From NCBI RefSeq assembly GCF_014334325.1, contig NZ_JACSET010000005.1:84448-148447 (forward strand): a DNA stretch of 64,000 bases, written 5' to 3'. The DNA comes from Treponema sp. Marseille-Q4130. Lineage in GTDB: Bacteria > Spirochaetota > Spirochaetia > Treponematales > Treponemataceae. The translations under genes were made by a program, and so were the position numbers. This document shows positions 17,455 to 26,094 of this stretch, piece by piece. The notes beneath the pieces are model-generated. The model made no database searches. It saw only the letters and a program-made list of their open reading frames with translations, and was not told the DNA's origin. The number at the start of each line of letters is the position of its first letter. The first letter of the stretch is position 1.

Positions 17455-18339
17455 CTAAATATTGTCATCGCGCACTTCAGCCGAAAGTTTGTCGTAGAGA
17501 TCGCGCGATTTTTCGAGCAGGGGACCCGGCTTCGCTTTCGAAGATTTTCCGAGACCGAAGATGCGCGCGATCGCCGTTTTCGACTGGCTCAATTTTTTGA
17601 GTCGGAGCTGCTGATCGTCCGTCTGCCCGTATTTGTATTCGAGCAATCCGCACAGGTAGATGACTCCGTCCCAGCCGTAATTTTTATCCATGTCGGGACC
17701 GCAGTTTGCAAGCGTCGAGCTTTTTTCGACGCGGTTCATTTCGTTCAGAACAGCCTGTTCATAAAAAAACGTGGCCTTTTGATAAAACACTTTCGACATA
17801 TAATCGTAATTGTGACCGGGACAGCGTTCGTTCAATTCTCCGGAGAGCCACGCAAGACGCAGCGAAAGGATCGCGCGCTTCATGGTCGGAAGCAGCTCAA
17901 CATTCGCATCCTCGTAGGTGAGCAGCGCAAGGTAATACATTGCGCTGCCGTCGAAAAGGGAGCGCTGACGGTGCAGATCGAAATACGGAAAGACGGTGTT
18001 GACCGCCTGTTTCCGCTTTTCCGAATGGGAATATATTTTTTCGATTGCGTCTTTGTTTTTGATGTCTTTAAAATCGGACCACAGCATCGCCGTAAAACAG
18101 TTGGGGCACGCGCCGATATCGTAGATGAGAGGATAGATGCGACCGTACCGTTTCGACGGTTCGAAGATGCGGTGCAGTTCGTCGGTGAGTTTTCCGGCTA
18201 TCATTCTGCCCTGCCCCGAAAGCATGATCTCTCGGTCGAACTCTTTGCGGCACACGGGACACAGGCATTTGTCTTTCGACCAATACGAAAGCGCAATTTT
18301 CTTTTTATCGGATTCCTTTTTTACGCCTTGAATCGTCAT
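17455..18339 (-). CDS. DUF2225 protein with N-terminal zinc-binding CxxC
   Basis: The protein matches DUF2225, a family of unknown function common in spirochaetes and clostridia. Near residue 29 it has DKCLCPVCRKEFDR, and further on IGACPNCFTAML, so two cysteine pairs could bind zinc. The remainder is helical and charged (LERAK-like runs, FFYEQAVLNEMNR), suggesting a TPR-like helical fold. There is no signal peptide. It sits between acpS and truA in one run of genes with short gaps, so it is probably transcribed with the c-di-AMP genes. No function is assigned. Confidence 0.8.
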   Translation of the reverse strand: MTIQGVKKESDKKKIALSYWSKDKCLCPVCRKEFDREIMLSGQGRMIAGKLTDELHRIFEPSKRYGRIYPLIYDIGACPNCFTAMLWSDFKDIKNKDAIEKIYSHSEKRKQAVNTVFPYFDLHRQRSLFDGSAMYYLALLTYEDANVELLPTMKRAILSLRLAWLSGELNERCPGHNYDYMSKVFYQKATFFYEQAVLNEMNRVEKSSTLANCGPDMDKNYGWDGVIYLCGLLEYKYGQTDDQQLRLKKLSQSKTAIARIFGLGKSSKAKPGPLLEKSRDLYDKLSAEVRDDNI

Positions 18340-18371
18340 ACTCCAACCTTTGCACGCATCATACGATAATT

Positions 18372-18746
18372 CTACACTTCAATGACGACAAATGCAACAG
18401 CATATTCCTTTTCGTGGCTGAGCGATACGGATATGCGTGCGCACGATCCGCACCGCATTTCGACGAGGGCGGCAGCGCGTCCTTCGAGGCGAAGTTCGGG
18501 CTTGCCTTCTGCATTGTGTCCTACATACACTTCGCCGAGATCGAAACCCGCAACGCCCGTTCCGAGCGCTTTCGAAAATGCTTCTTTGACGGAAAAGCGC
18601 GATGCGTAATGTTCCTGCAGTTTTTGGCGGGAACCGGAAGTTTTTATTTCGCGTTTATTAAAAAAACGCTCGATCAAATCGGGATTTTCGATCCACTTTG
18701 CAAAGCGGCGCACGTCGGCTATGTCGGTTCCGATACCGTAGATCAT
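18372..18746 (-). CDS. acpS: Holo-[acyl-carrier-protein] synthase
   Basis: AcpS moves 4'-phosphopantetheine from coenzyme A to the serine of acyl carrier protein, switching on fatty-acid synthesis. The start MIYGIGTDIADVRRF has the magnesium-binding aspartate, and the second motif is RFSVKEAFSKALGTG near residue 50. The 124 residues are of usual size. Its ATG overlaps the stop codon of the upstream YbbR gene (ATGA), so translation of the two is coupled. Confidence 0.96.
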   Translation of the reverse strand: MIYGIGTDIADVRRFAKWIENPDLIERFFNKREIKTSGSRQKLQEHYASRFSVKEAFSKALGTGVAGFDLGEVYVGHNAEGKPELRLEGRAAALVEMRCGSCARISVSLSHEKEYAVAFVVIEV

Positions 18747-19714
18747 CGGCCGGCGCTCTCCGACTGAGTTTCGCGGCGCACTCTTACCGCAACGCTCACC
18801 GTTTCCGCGCTTTGATTTTCTATTTGAAAATACGACGGAAGCGTAATGTGTACGGGTAAATCGTAGGTACCGACCTTATCGATCGCGCTGCAGTCGGCAT
18901 ATACGGCGCTTTCCGAAAGTTCATAATCTTCGAGCGTCGGCACGGTTCCTGCGACGTCGAAACTTATCTTCGGAGATTCTCCTTCGGCTTCGAGCGCTTC
19001 GGGCAAAAACAAAAGGCGCACCGGCACATCGGTAAACTTTTTTACGAGCGGTTCTTCCGCAACGTCGACGTGCACGGTATAGGATTTTGCGGGGTTTATC
19101 GCGAGGAGCGAATTGATGTTTTGCAGCGACGCTTCAAACGTTTTCGAAACAGTAAGGGCGGTCACGTCGATCGCGGACGTATACACCTGCTTCGTTTCGT
19201 CGACGGCTCTGCGCGGTCCCACAATTTCGACCGTCGCCGGTTCCACAGACATTTTGGTAACGGCATAGCCGTGGGGCACTTCGCCTGAAAGAGAGGGGGC
19301 GATAGACACGTATTTCAGCGTCTTTTCTTCGAGGCGCATGGATACCGATTCGGGATTCAATTTTATTTCAAAGGGATCCATGAGCAAAAGTTTCGGCGAC
19401 AAGTGCACGGACACGGGAACCGAAAAGCTCCCTTCCTTTTCGTATTTCGTCAAATCGATCGTCGCCGTAAAATCGCTCTGCAGCGTTTCCGCAATATTTT
19501 CAGCCGTCGATCGTACCGTTATGCGCACATATTCGGGATAATCGCTCATCGGATACATACCTCCGTCGGCGACAACTTTTAACGGGACGGTATACGTTTT
19601 CCGATCGAGGATCGATGTGATGTGTACGACATAGAGTCCGAGCGCGAGGCCGAAGCAGATCACTTTTGCCTGCCAATTTTCCGTGAGCTTTTCAAACAGC
19701 TGCTTTGTTTTCAT
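18743..19714 (-). CDS. cdaR: YbbR-domain protein, CdaA regulator CdaR
   Basis: YbbR proteins anchor in the membrane and bind the diadenylate cyclase CdaA, adjusting its activity. One N-terminal membrane helix is visible (VICFGLALGLYVVHITSIL), followed by about 280 extracytoplasmic residues with repeated YbbR-like units (for example YPEYVRITVRSTAENI and IAPSLSGEVPHGYAV, then VEIVGPRRAVDE). It overlaps cdaA upstream by 23 bp and acpS downstream by 4 bp. The pairing with cdaA is the standard arrangement for this family in Gram-positive bacteria and is conserved here. Confidence 0.88.
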   Translation of the reverse strand: MKTKQLFEKLTENWQAKVICFGLALGLYVVHITSILDRKTYTVPLKVVADGGMYPMSDYPEYVRITVRSTAENIAETLQSDFTATIDLTKYEKEGSFSVPVSVHLSPKLLLMDPFEIKLNPESVSMRLEEKTLKYVSIAPSLSGEVPHGYAVTKMSVEPATVEIVGPRRAVDETKQVYTSAIDVTALTVSKTFEASLQNINSLLAINPAKSYTVHVDVAEEPLVKKFTDVPVRLLFLPEALEAEGESPKISFDVAGTVPTLEDYELSESAVYADCSAIDKVGTYDLPVHITLPSYFQIENQSAETVSVAVRVRRETQSESAGR

Positions 19715-20507
19715 CTATCGTATCCTCTACCTGATATGCGTCGGGCGTAATTTCGAGAAGGTTTTCGAGAATCTTCGTCAGCTCCGTCATCGTCAAATCG
19801 TAGTGCAGCTTCGAATCGTATGCGAGGCTTATCGCGCCCGTCTCTTCGGACACGACGAGCACAACGGCGTCCGAAACTTCCGAAAGACCGAGAGCCGCGC
19901 GGTGACGCGTACCGAAAGTTTTTTTAATATCATACTGTTCGCTCAGCGGCAAAAAACAGCCTGCGGCGAGGAGCTTTCCGCCGAGCACAAAACAGGCGCC
20001 GTCGTGGAGAGGAGTGTCCATGCCGAAAATCGTCACGAGCAGGCTCGACGAAAGGTCGGCGTTGAGCTTTGTACCGGTATTGAGGATATCGTCCATCTTC
20101 GTGTGCCGTTCGAATACGACGAGCATACCCCGCTTTTGCTTCGACAGTATCTCCGCCGCGATCAAAACGGAATCGACATAAGTGTGCTTTGAACGACTGC
20201 CGAAAGCGAACCACCTGCTCTGCCCGAGCTTTAAAAAGAGTTTCCGCATTTCCGGCTGAAACACGATCGCAAAGGCGATGAGAAAGCCGGGTCCCATGAC
20301 GTTTAAAATCCACTGCAGCGTTTCGAGATGCAAAAAAATGGAAGCGGCATAGGCCAAGCCGACGATGACGGCGGCGCGGATGATCTGCATACCGTTCGTT
20401 TTGACGATGAGCCGGTAGGCCTTATACAGGATAAACGTGAGGATACCGATATCGAGGATGAGCCTGATATAATCGTATGCCGCACGCAAACTGTCCAACG
20501 ATTTCAA
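19692..20507 (-). CDS. cdaA: Diadenylate cyclase CdaA (c-di-AMP synthase)
   Basis: CdaA condenses two ATP into cyclic di-AMP, a second messenger for turgor, potassium and cell-wall control. Three N-terminal membrane segments lie between residues 12 and 85 (LILDIGILTFILY, AAVIVGLAYAASIFL, FLIAFAIVF). The DAC domain then shows the catalytic motifs PLHDGACFVLGG and GTRHRAALGLSE. The frame extends upstream, but no homology precedes LKSLDSLRAAYDYI. I take a TTG at 20505-20507 as start because GGAGG lies six bases before it. That GGAGG directly abuts the first hairpin of repeat B, so the repeat occupies the whole upstream gap to folP. Confidence 0.92.
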   Translation of the reverse strand: MKSLDSLRAAYDYIRLILDIGILTFILYKAYRLIVKTNGMQIIRAAVIVGLAYAASIFLHLETLQWILNVMGPGFLIAFAIVFQPEMRKLFLKLGQSRWFAFGSRSKHTYVDSVLIAAEILSKQKRGMLVVFERHTKMDDILNTGTKLNADLSSSLLVTIFGMDTPLHDGACFVLGGKLLAAGCFLPLSEQYDIKKTFGTRHRAALGLSEVSDAVVLVVSEETGAISLAYDSKLHYDLTMTELTKILENLLEITPDAYQVEDTIDENKAAV

Positions 20508-20514
20508 TGTAATC

Positions 20515-20767
20515 CTCCATAAAAACTTTTGCAGGATGTTTTGACATCCGAAAAAGTTTTTAATCGTGCGCAAGCCCCGCAACGAGCGCGTAAGCGCGAA
20601 GTTTCGAGCGGCGCACACGTCGAATAGTCGAGTTTGCAAAATAAAGCATATTGTATTTCGTGCAATTTTATTGAAACGGCACGTATACACGTATTCTGCA
20701 AACATCCAAGCAAACTCGAAATGAAAGACACCGGCGATATTTCAGACGGTGTCTTTCATCATCCTCC
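20515..20767 (+). repeat. Four-hairpin element, expanded form (type B), upstream of cdaA
   Basis: The element has the same order as the type A repeats with different stems. Hairpin 1 (20519-20561) has outer stem AAAAACTTTT/AAAAAGTTTTT and inner stem GGATGT/ACATCC. Hairpin 2 is GTGCGC (20566-20571) with GCGCAC (20611-20616), enclosing an extra GCGCG-TAA-GCGCG hairpin. Hairpin 3 is CGAGTTTGC (20629-20637) with GCAAACTCG (20710-20718), enclosing about 70 extra bases. Hairpin 4 is ATGAAAGACACCG/CGGTGTCTTTCAT around GGCGATATTTCAGA-type loop sequence. CCTCC closes the unit. It fills the folP-cdaA gap. Confidence 0.9.
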
Positions 20768-20783
20768 GTTACAATATAAAAAC

Positions 20784-21602
20784 TTAATCGACCAATGCTT
20801 TCATCACGCGAAGCGAATCGAAAGCGGCTCCGACGTCGTGTACGCGGATGATGGACGCACCATTCATGACGGCGATCATATCCGCCGCAATCGTACCGCA
20901 GAGCCGATCTTCGGCGCGCTTCCCCGTCATCTCGCCGATGCAGGTTTTCCGCGACAGCGCCATGAGAACGGGATAAGAGCCGCCGCAAAGCTTTCCGCAG
21001 TTTTTAATAAGAATGCGGTTCGCGTCGAAATCTTTGCCGAAACCGATTCCCGGATCGACGATGATTTTATTCGGCTCGATGCCTCGGGAAAGCGCATACG
21101 AAACGCGCGAGGCAAGGTATGCGTCCACTTCCCGAAACACGTCTCGGTACGACGTATCGTTTTGCATTATAGCAGGAATTCCGCGTTTGTGCATCAGTAT
21201 GACGGGGATCCCCTTTTCGGCGGCAAAGGATGCGATATCCTCATCGTCTTCGAGAGAGGAAACGTCGTTTAAGATATTCGCGCCTTCCGAAACGGCAGCT
21301 TCGATCACTTCTTTTTTCCGCGTATCGACCGAAATCGCTACGGACGATGCGGCTCGAATTTTTTTTATCACCGGAATGATGCGCCGTATCTCTTCTTCGG
21401 CTGAAACATAGGCAGCCCCCGGTCGCGTCGATTCTCCGCCGACGTCGATAATATCGGCTCCTTCATCGATGAGCTTCAGCGCAAGGTTTTCGCCTCCTCT
21501 GCTCCCTTCCCAAAACGAATCGGGCGTCGCGTTTACAATGCCCATAACAAAAGCGCACTCATCCGTTTTAATAATTCCGTCTTTGAGAAAAAGCGTTTTC
21601 AC
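20784..21602 (-). CDS. folP: Dihydropteroate synthase
   Basis: FolP joins p-aminobenzoate to dihydropterin pyrophosphate in folate synthesis and is the sulphonamide target. Signatures: VMGIVNATPDSFWEG near residue 20, GADIIDVGGESTRPGA near residue 48, ISVDTRK, INDVSSLEDDE, IIVDPGIGFGKD near residue 175 and VHDVGA near the end. Length 272 residues is usual. The start is a GTG at 21600-21602, eight bases after GGAGG. It lies 94 bp downstream of dxs and upstream of cdaA, with repeat B between folP and cdaA. Confidence 0.96.
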   Translation of the reverse strand: MKTLFLKDGIIKTDECAFVMGIVNATPDSFWEGSRGGENLALKLIDEGADIIDVGGESTRPGAAYVSAEEEIRRIIPVIKKIRAASSVAISVDTRKKEVIEAAVSEGANILNDVSSLEDDEDIASFAAEKGIPVILMHKRGIPAIMQNDTSYRDVFREVDAYLASRVSYALSRGIEPNKIIVDPGIGFGKDFDANRILIKNCGKLCGGSYPVLMALSRKTCIGEMTGKRAEDRLCGTIAADMIAVMNGASIIRVHDVGAAFDSLRVMKALVD

Positions 21603-21696
21603 CGGTTATGCCTCCGCGCTTCGCACTCGTTGCAAGCACCGTGCCGGCAGGACATCGAAGCGCGCATCCGGAGCGGACGGCCGCAAATCGGGGCGC

Positions 21697-23619
21697 TCAT
21701 TTCGAGTTCAGGCGTTCTGCAAGCGTCATTGCTGCGGCCGCGATGTCTTCGCTTGCCATGTGGGCATCTCGGCAAATTTCCGATCGCGTTCCCTGCGAAT
21801 AAAATCGATCTTCAAAGGCTTTCAGGGCGACGAAGCGCATACCGCGTTTTACCAAGATTCCTTCCAGATACGAAGCGATACCGCCGGTCAAAACTCCGTC
21901 TTCAACGATGACCGCTCCGTCATAAGAAGAGGCGATGCGCGCAAAATACTCTTCGTCTATAGGCTTAATAAAACGGAGCGCGTAGATATCGGCATATATA
22001 CCCTTCATCAAAAGCGATCGCGATGCGACGAGCGTTTCCGCGTACATCCCGCCCGTACACACAAAGAGCGTGCGGAAAAAAGTTCCCGCGTTTTTTTCTT
22101 CGAATTCAGCCGCTTGCAAAGGCGCGATATCCGATGCCGAAACAATGACGCCCCTGCCCTCTTCGATCGCGGAAGAAAAAGATACCTGCTCGGAAGGGCA
22201 CGAAAGCTTCGGATAGCGGATCACGGTCGCACCCTCCGCCTCGACGGCAAAAGAAAGACAGCGTTTCAAATCTTCTGCGCTCGCGGGACACAAAATGCGA
22301 AGATGAGGGATCGGGCGCAAAAGAGCGATATCGAACAAGCCCTGATGCGTCTCGCCGTCTCCCGGAACGGCGCCCGCGCGGTCGAGCATAAAAACGACAT
22401 GAACGCCCTGCAGTGCGATATCGTGAATCATTTGATCGATCGCCCGCTGGATAAAGGTCGAATAGATGCACACGACCGGCACGAGACCGCCCCGCGCGAG
22501 AGCGCCTGCAAAAGTGACGGCGTGTTCTTCTGCGATGCCGACGTCGAAAAAGCGCTTCGGATAACGGCGGGCAAAAGCGCTCAATCCCGTGCCCTTCGCC
22601 ATGGCGGCCGTCACCGCGACGATCTTTTCGTTCGTTTCGGCAAGCGAAAGGAGGGCGTCGCTGAACGATTGGGTAAAACTCACTTCATCGAATTTTTCGA
22701 CCGTGCCGTCGGATATGAGAAAGGGACCGATGCCGTGAAAGCGCTCCGGATTGTCTTCGGCGGGACTGTAACCCTTGCCCTTTTTCGTCACGACGTGGAC
22801 GACGACCGGACGCGGAAGCTTCTCAACGCGGCGGAACACGCTCTCAAGCGTCTGTTCGTCGTGACCGTTCAAGGGGCCTACGTATTCGAAACCCAAATCG
22901 ACAAACAAATTGTTCGTCAAAAACATACCCTTGAGGGCGCGTTTAAAGCGGAACGCGAGCTTTTCAAGTTTTTTATTAAAATACGGCACGCGGTCGATAA
23001 AGCGGTCGATTTTATAGCGGAAGGTTTGATACTGAGCGGACATCGTCATCCGCGAAAGATAGCGCGAAATGGATCCCGTATTGTGATCGATCGACATCTG
23101 ATTGTCGTTGAGTACGACGATGAGATTTTTTGCAAGCTGTCCCGCATGCGAAAGCGCTTCGAAAGCCATCCCCCCCGTAAGCGCTCCGTCGCCGATGACA
23201 GCGACAACCTTTCCGCTTTTGTTTTGAATGCTCCTGGAAACGAGGAGACCGAGCGCCGAAGAGATAGATGTCGATGCGTGACCCGCGCTGAAAAAATCGT
23301 GTTCGCTTTCGCCTCTTCGCGTAAAACCCGAAATACCGCCCGAAAGTCGGAGCGTACCGAACGACGCGTAGCGCCCGGTCAGCAGCTTGTGCGCGTAGCA
23401 CTGGTGGCTTACATCCCACACGATCGCGTCTTCGGGACTCGAAAACACGCGGTGCAGCGCGATCGTAAGTTCGACGACGCCGAGATTGCTTGCGAGGTGA
23501 CCGCCGTTTTTACCGACGACTTCTATAATCGTTTTTCTGATTTCGCGGGCAAGAAGAGGAAGAGCGGACGGCGGAAGTTTTTTAATATCTTGAGGGGAAT
23601 GTATGCCGGAAAGAATCGT
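21697..23619 (-). CDS. dxs: 1-deoxy-D-xylulose-5-phosphate synthase, non-canonical start
   Basis: Dxs condenses pyruvate and glyceraldehyde 3-phosphate with thiamine diphosphate, the first step of the MEP isoprenoid pathway. It shows GGHLASNLGVVELTIALH, WDVSHQCYAHKLLTGR, VIGDGALTGGMAFEAL (ThDP site), KGKGYSPAE, DVGIAEEHAVTFAGAL and LDRAGAVPGDGETHQG. Family homology starts at ILSGIHSPQDIKKL, 57 codons before the first ATG (23448). No ATG, GTG or TTG exists in that stretch. A GGAGG lies six bases before an ACG (23617-23619), where homologues have ATG, and nine bases before ATT. I place the start at the ACG. The resulting 640 residues match normal Dxs length. Confidence 0.93.
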   Translation of the reverse strand, partial: TILSGIHSPQDIKKLPPSALPLLAREIRKTIIEVVGKNGGHLASNLGVVELTIALHRVFSSPEDAIVWDVSHQCYAHKLLTGRYASFGTLRLSGGISGFTRRGESEHDFFSAGHASTSISSALGLLVSRSIQNKSGKVVAVIGDGALTGGMAFEALSHAGQLAKNLIVVLNDNQMSIDHNTGSISRYLSRMTMSAQYQTFRYKIDRFIDRVPYFNKKLEKLAFRFKRALKGMFLTNNLFVDLGFEYVGPLNGHDEQTLESVFRRVEKLPRPVVVHVVTKKGKGYSPAEDNPERFHGIGPFLISDGTVEKFDEVSFTQSFSDALLSLAETNEKIVAVTAAMAKGTGLSAFARRYPKRFFDVGIAEEHAVTFAGALARGGLVPVVCIYSTFIQRAIDQMIHDIALQGVHVVFMLDRAGAVPGDGETHQGLFDIALLRPIPHLRILCPASAEDLKRCLSFAVEAEGATVIRYPKLSCPSEQVSFSSAIEEGRGVIVSASDIAPLQAAEFEEKNAGTFFRTLFVCTGGMYAETLVASRSLLMKGIYADIYALRFIKPIDEEYFARIASSYDGAVIVEDGVLTGGIASYLEGILVKRGMRFVALKAFEDRFYSQGTRSEICRDAHMASEDIAAAAMTLAERLNSK

Positions 23620-23642
23620 AAAAAACCTCCGTAATTACAAAC

Positions 23643-23680
23643 AAAAAAGACCGCGACGGTTACACGAACACACGCGGCCT
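23643..23680 (-). terminator. Terminator after the mS38-like gene
   Basis: On the minus strand GGCCGCG...CGCGGTC is followed by TTTTTTG, 22 bp after the mini-protein stop and just upstream of the dxs Shine-Dalgarno site. Confidence 0.75.
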
Positions 23681-23702
23681 ATTCACAAAGTTTAAGCAAA
23701 AA

Positions 23703-23792
23703 TCACTTGCTCTTGTGTCTGTTTTTTCTGAGCATCTTCTTTCGCTTATGTGTCGCCATCTTTTGACGCTTTCTTTTTTTTCCGCAGGGCAC
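23703..23792 (-). CDS. 29-residue AURKAIP1/COX24-like (mS38) basic mini-protein
   Basis: This tiny gene is too short for most gene finders. AAGGAG lies six bases before a GTG at 23790-23792; an ATG overlapping the ribosome site is too close to use. The product is almost wholly basic (KKRKRQKMATHKRKK, then LRKNRHKSK) and matches the pattern of the AURKAIP1/COX24 domain, whose mitochondrial member mS38 sits in the small ribosomal subunit. Similar mini-proteins are annotated in treponemes and Bacteroidetes. A terminator follows. A role as a small-subunit ribosomal protein is inference from the family. Confidence 0.75.
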   Translation of the reverse strand: MPCGKKRKRQKMATHKRKKMLRKNRHKSK

Positions 23793-23950
23793 GACATTCT
23801 CCTTACATCGAATAGTGTTTTCCAGTATCGCAAAATTCGCGCAGTACGTCAAGAGCGTGACAAAGCCGTACAAAATATTTACTCACAAATATTTTGTGTC
23901 GCCATTCGTCGGAAACCGACTATCGAGGAAACCGACCGCCGGCCGCCCCG

Positions 23951-24877
23951 TCATTCGATATAGGGGATGTCGAAGTGCATACGGTCTTTGGTGAGTTCCG
24001 CGGCGGGAAAGATCATGCGCGCTTCGTCGAGCAAAACGGAAAGCTCCCTGTCGGTATAGCGCGGGCTGTAGTGAATCATCGCCATGCGTTTGACACCCGC
24101 GTCGCGAGCGATCGTCGCGGCCTGTTTTGCCGTCATGTGTTTTTTTTCTCTCGCCTGATCGATGAGCGCATCTTCGAACATGCCTTCACAGATCAAAAGA
24201 TCGCTTCCGCGCACTTCGTCCGCGATCGACGGCTTGTAGAGCGTATCGGTCACATAACTGAACTTCCTTCCGCTCCGCGAGGGGCCGAGCACTTGGTCGG
24301 GCGTAACGGTTTTTCCGTCGGAAGCCGTAACGCTCTCGCCTTTTTGCAGTTTTCCCCACAGCGGCCCCATCGGCACTTTGAGCGCTTTCGCTTTTTCGGG
24401 ACTGAACTCACCCGGTCGGTCGAGCTCTTCGAGCGTATAGCCGACGCAGGTTTTCGTGTGCGCGAGCGGAAATGCGCGGATATAAAACCCTTCCCCCCCG
24501 TGCACGACGCAGGGAGCCGTAATCTCTTTTACGACAACGGGATAATTGATAAACATATCGAGCACTTTGCGGCTCGTTTCGATATATTCGGCGATCTTCG
24601 GCGGGCCGTAGATATACAGCGGTTCGGTGCGATCCACTTGCGAAGAGAGCATCATAATGCCGGGCAGCCCCGTTACGTGATCGGCGTGGGTGTGCGACAC
24701 AAAAATCGCATTTATCTTTTTCCACTTGAGATTGAGGCGCCTGAGCGACACTTGCGTTCCCTCTCCTCCGTCGAATAAAAAGAGCTCTCCTTCGCGGCGC
24801 AAAAGCACCGACGTGAGGTGGCGGTACGGGAGCGGCATCATTCCGCCGCAGCCCAAAACAAAAGCTTCCATATTCAT
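23951..24877 (-). CDS. rnz: Ribonuclease Z
   Basis: RNase Z is a metallo-beta-lactamase-fold endonuclease that trims the 3' trailer of tRNA precursors, needed here because tRNA-Glu lacks an encoded CCA. The start VLGCGGMMPLPYRHLTS, the zinc motif FVSHTHADHVTGLPG near residue 60, YVTDTLYKPS and the late histidine in MIHYSPRYTD are all present. Length 308 is usual. The ATG overlaps the stop of the upstream FemAB-like gene (ATGA), so the two are translationally coupled. Confidence 0.95.
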   Translation of the reverse strand: MNMEAFVLGCGGMMPLPYRHLTSVLLRREGELFLFDGGEGTQVSLRRLNLKWKKINAIFVSHTHADHVTGLPGIMMLSSQVDRTEPLYIYGPPKIAEYIETSRKVLDMFINYPVVVKEITAPCVVHGGEGFYIRAFPLAHTKTCVGYTLEELDRPGEFSPEKAKALKVPMGPLWGKLQKGESVTASDGKTVTPDQVLGPSRSGRKFSYVTDTLYKPSIADEVRGSDLLICEGMFEDALIDQAREKKHMTAKQAATIARDAGVKRMAMIHYSPRYTDRELSVLLDEARMIFPAAELTKDRMHFDIPYIE

Positions 24878-26091
24878 AAGGCACGACCTGCAAGAATTTT
24901 TTTGATCCGTTTATGATAAAACGCTCTCGCGCTTTCGGCAAGCGCATAGGGCGCATAGAGCGGCGAAAGCGGAAAATCGAGGGATCCCGGGCGATGCACG
25001 ATGCGCCCGCCGAATCCCGTTTTAAAAAGATAGAGACCGTACATCGGATGATTTTTATCGTCCGACGGCGGCATACCGTAAAAATCGTAGACGGCCGATC
25101 CGTAAGATTTCGCATCGCATATCGCAGTCCATTGCAAAAGATAGGCGGGCATGAGGTTTCGCTTGGCGTTTGAAGAAGCGCCGTAAAGATAGACCGCTTC
25201 GCTTTTAGAAAAGAGCGTGATGATCGACGCGAGGTTTTCCCCCTCGTGCGATGCGATATAGACCGTGATGAGCGGGGCATCTTTATGTGAAGCGCTCAAA
25301 GCGAAAAGGTCTTCATAGTATTTTTTTGCGTGAATCGCAATGCCGTCGCGGTTCGCCGTCGTCTTATAGAGTTCGTAAAAAATATCGAGAGCGCGCGAGG
25401 CGTCGGAATCGAGCGAAGGATTGTCCGCCTTATCGGTTCGCGCGCGGTATGCGCGGACGACAACGCCTTTTTTTTGTGCAAGGCGGATATTGTAACGCCA
25501 TTTGCTTCGCATCGCAGAAAGGAGTTCATCTTCCGATTTTGTCAAATCGATAAGCGTCGTATCGGGCGGCTGAATATCGGTTTTCGTTTTAACGATCGCC
25601 AGTTTTTCCGAAGCAGCCGCTTGCTTCATCTCTGCGACAAAAAAATCGCGCGAAGATATCGAATAAAAATCGAGTGAGGAATCAAAGCGTATACAAAGCG
25701 TGTGCTTGGGGAGAAAGTCTTTAAGAGACTCTGAAAACTCCACCAAAAACTGCGCATACGAGGCGGCATCCTCCTGCCGCACGCCGACCCCTCCGTTTTC
25801 TTTTTCATCGGCTTTTATCGAGAGGTTTTGCAATGTACCGTTGTCACTGCCGTTGTCGCCGTAAAAAAAAGACGGCATCATCGGAATATAGGCGATGGAA
25901 AAATATTTTGCAAAGCGCCGCACGAGAACCGAAACGGTAAAAGCACCGCCCCCTTCCGATCGGACATCGAAAAAGAGCGATTTCCAGCCGTGCAGGGATT
26001 TAAACGCCGCCCAAAACGGCGACTGCAAAAAACGCTCTCCTCCGTCGGCAAGAGAGCGCGGAGAGAGCGGCGCAATCGTAAAAGCAAACAC
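24874..26091 (-). CDS. FemAB-like peptidyltransferase (GNAT fold)
   Basis: The protein resembles the FemABX group, which adds amino acids from aminoacyl-tRNA to lipid II or peptidoglycan stems. Visible features: LQSPFWAAFKSLHGWKS near the N-terminus, TTLIDLTKSEDELLSAMRSKWRYNIRLAQKKGV (split here as family motif LLSAMRSKWRYNIR), and YLYGASSNAKRNLMPAYLLQW with YDFYGMPP near the C-terminus. Length is 405 residues. The start is a GTG three bases after the metG stop, so metG, this gene and rnz form one operon. The amino acid transferred cannot be predicted. Confidence 0.85.
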   Translation of the reverse strand: MFAFTIAPLSPRSLADGGERFLQSPFWAAFKSLHGWKSLFFDVRSEGGGAFTVSVLVRRFAKYFSIAYIPMMPSFFYGDNGSDNGTLQNLSIKADEKENGGVGVRQEDAASYAQFLVEFSESLKDFLPKHTLCIRFDSSLDFYSISSRDFFVAEMKQAAASEKLAIVKTKTDIQPPDTTLIDLTKSEDELLSAMRSKWRYNIRLAQKKGVVVRAYRARTDKADNPSLDSDASRALDIFYELYKTTANRDGIAIHAKKYYEDLFALSASHKDAPLITVYIASHEGENLASIITLFSKSEAVYLYGASSNAKRNLMPAYLLQWTAICDAKSYGSAVYDFYGMPPSDDKNHPMYGLYLFKTGFGGRIVHRPGSLDFPLSPLYAPYALAESARAFYHKRIKKILAGRAL

Positions 26092-26094
26092 TTG

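Noticed and set aside
17320-18369. Plus-strand 349-residue frame
   Set aside because: It is antisense to the DUF2225 gene and part of truA, has no signature and an unnatural Phe/Arg-rich composition.
21469-23634. 721-residue open frame on the plus strand
   Set aside because: It runs antisense through dxs and folP. Its product is Arg/Phe-rich with no family motif, while the minus strand encodes clear Dxs and FolP. It is a by-product of codon usage that avoids stop codons in the opposite frame.
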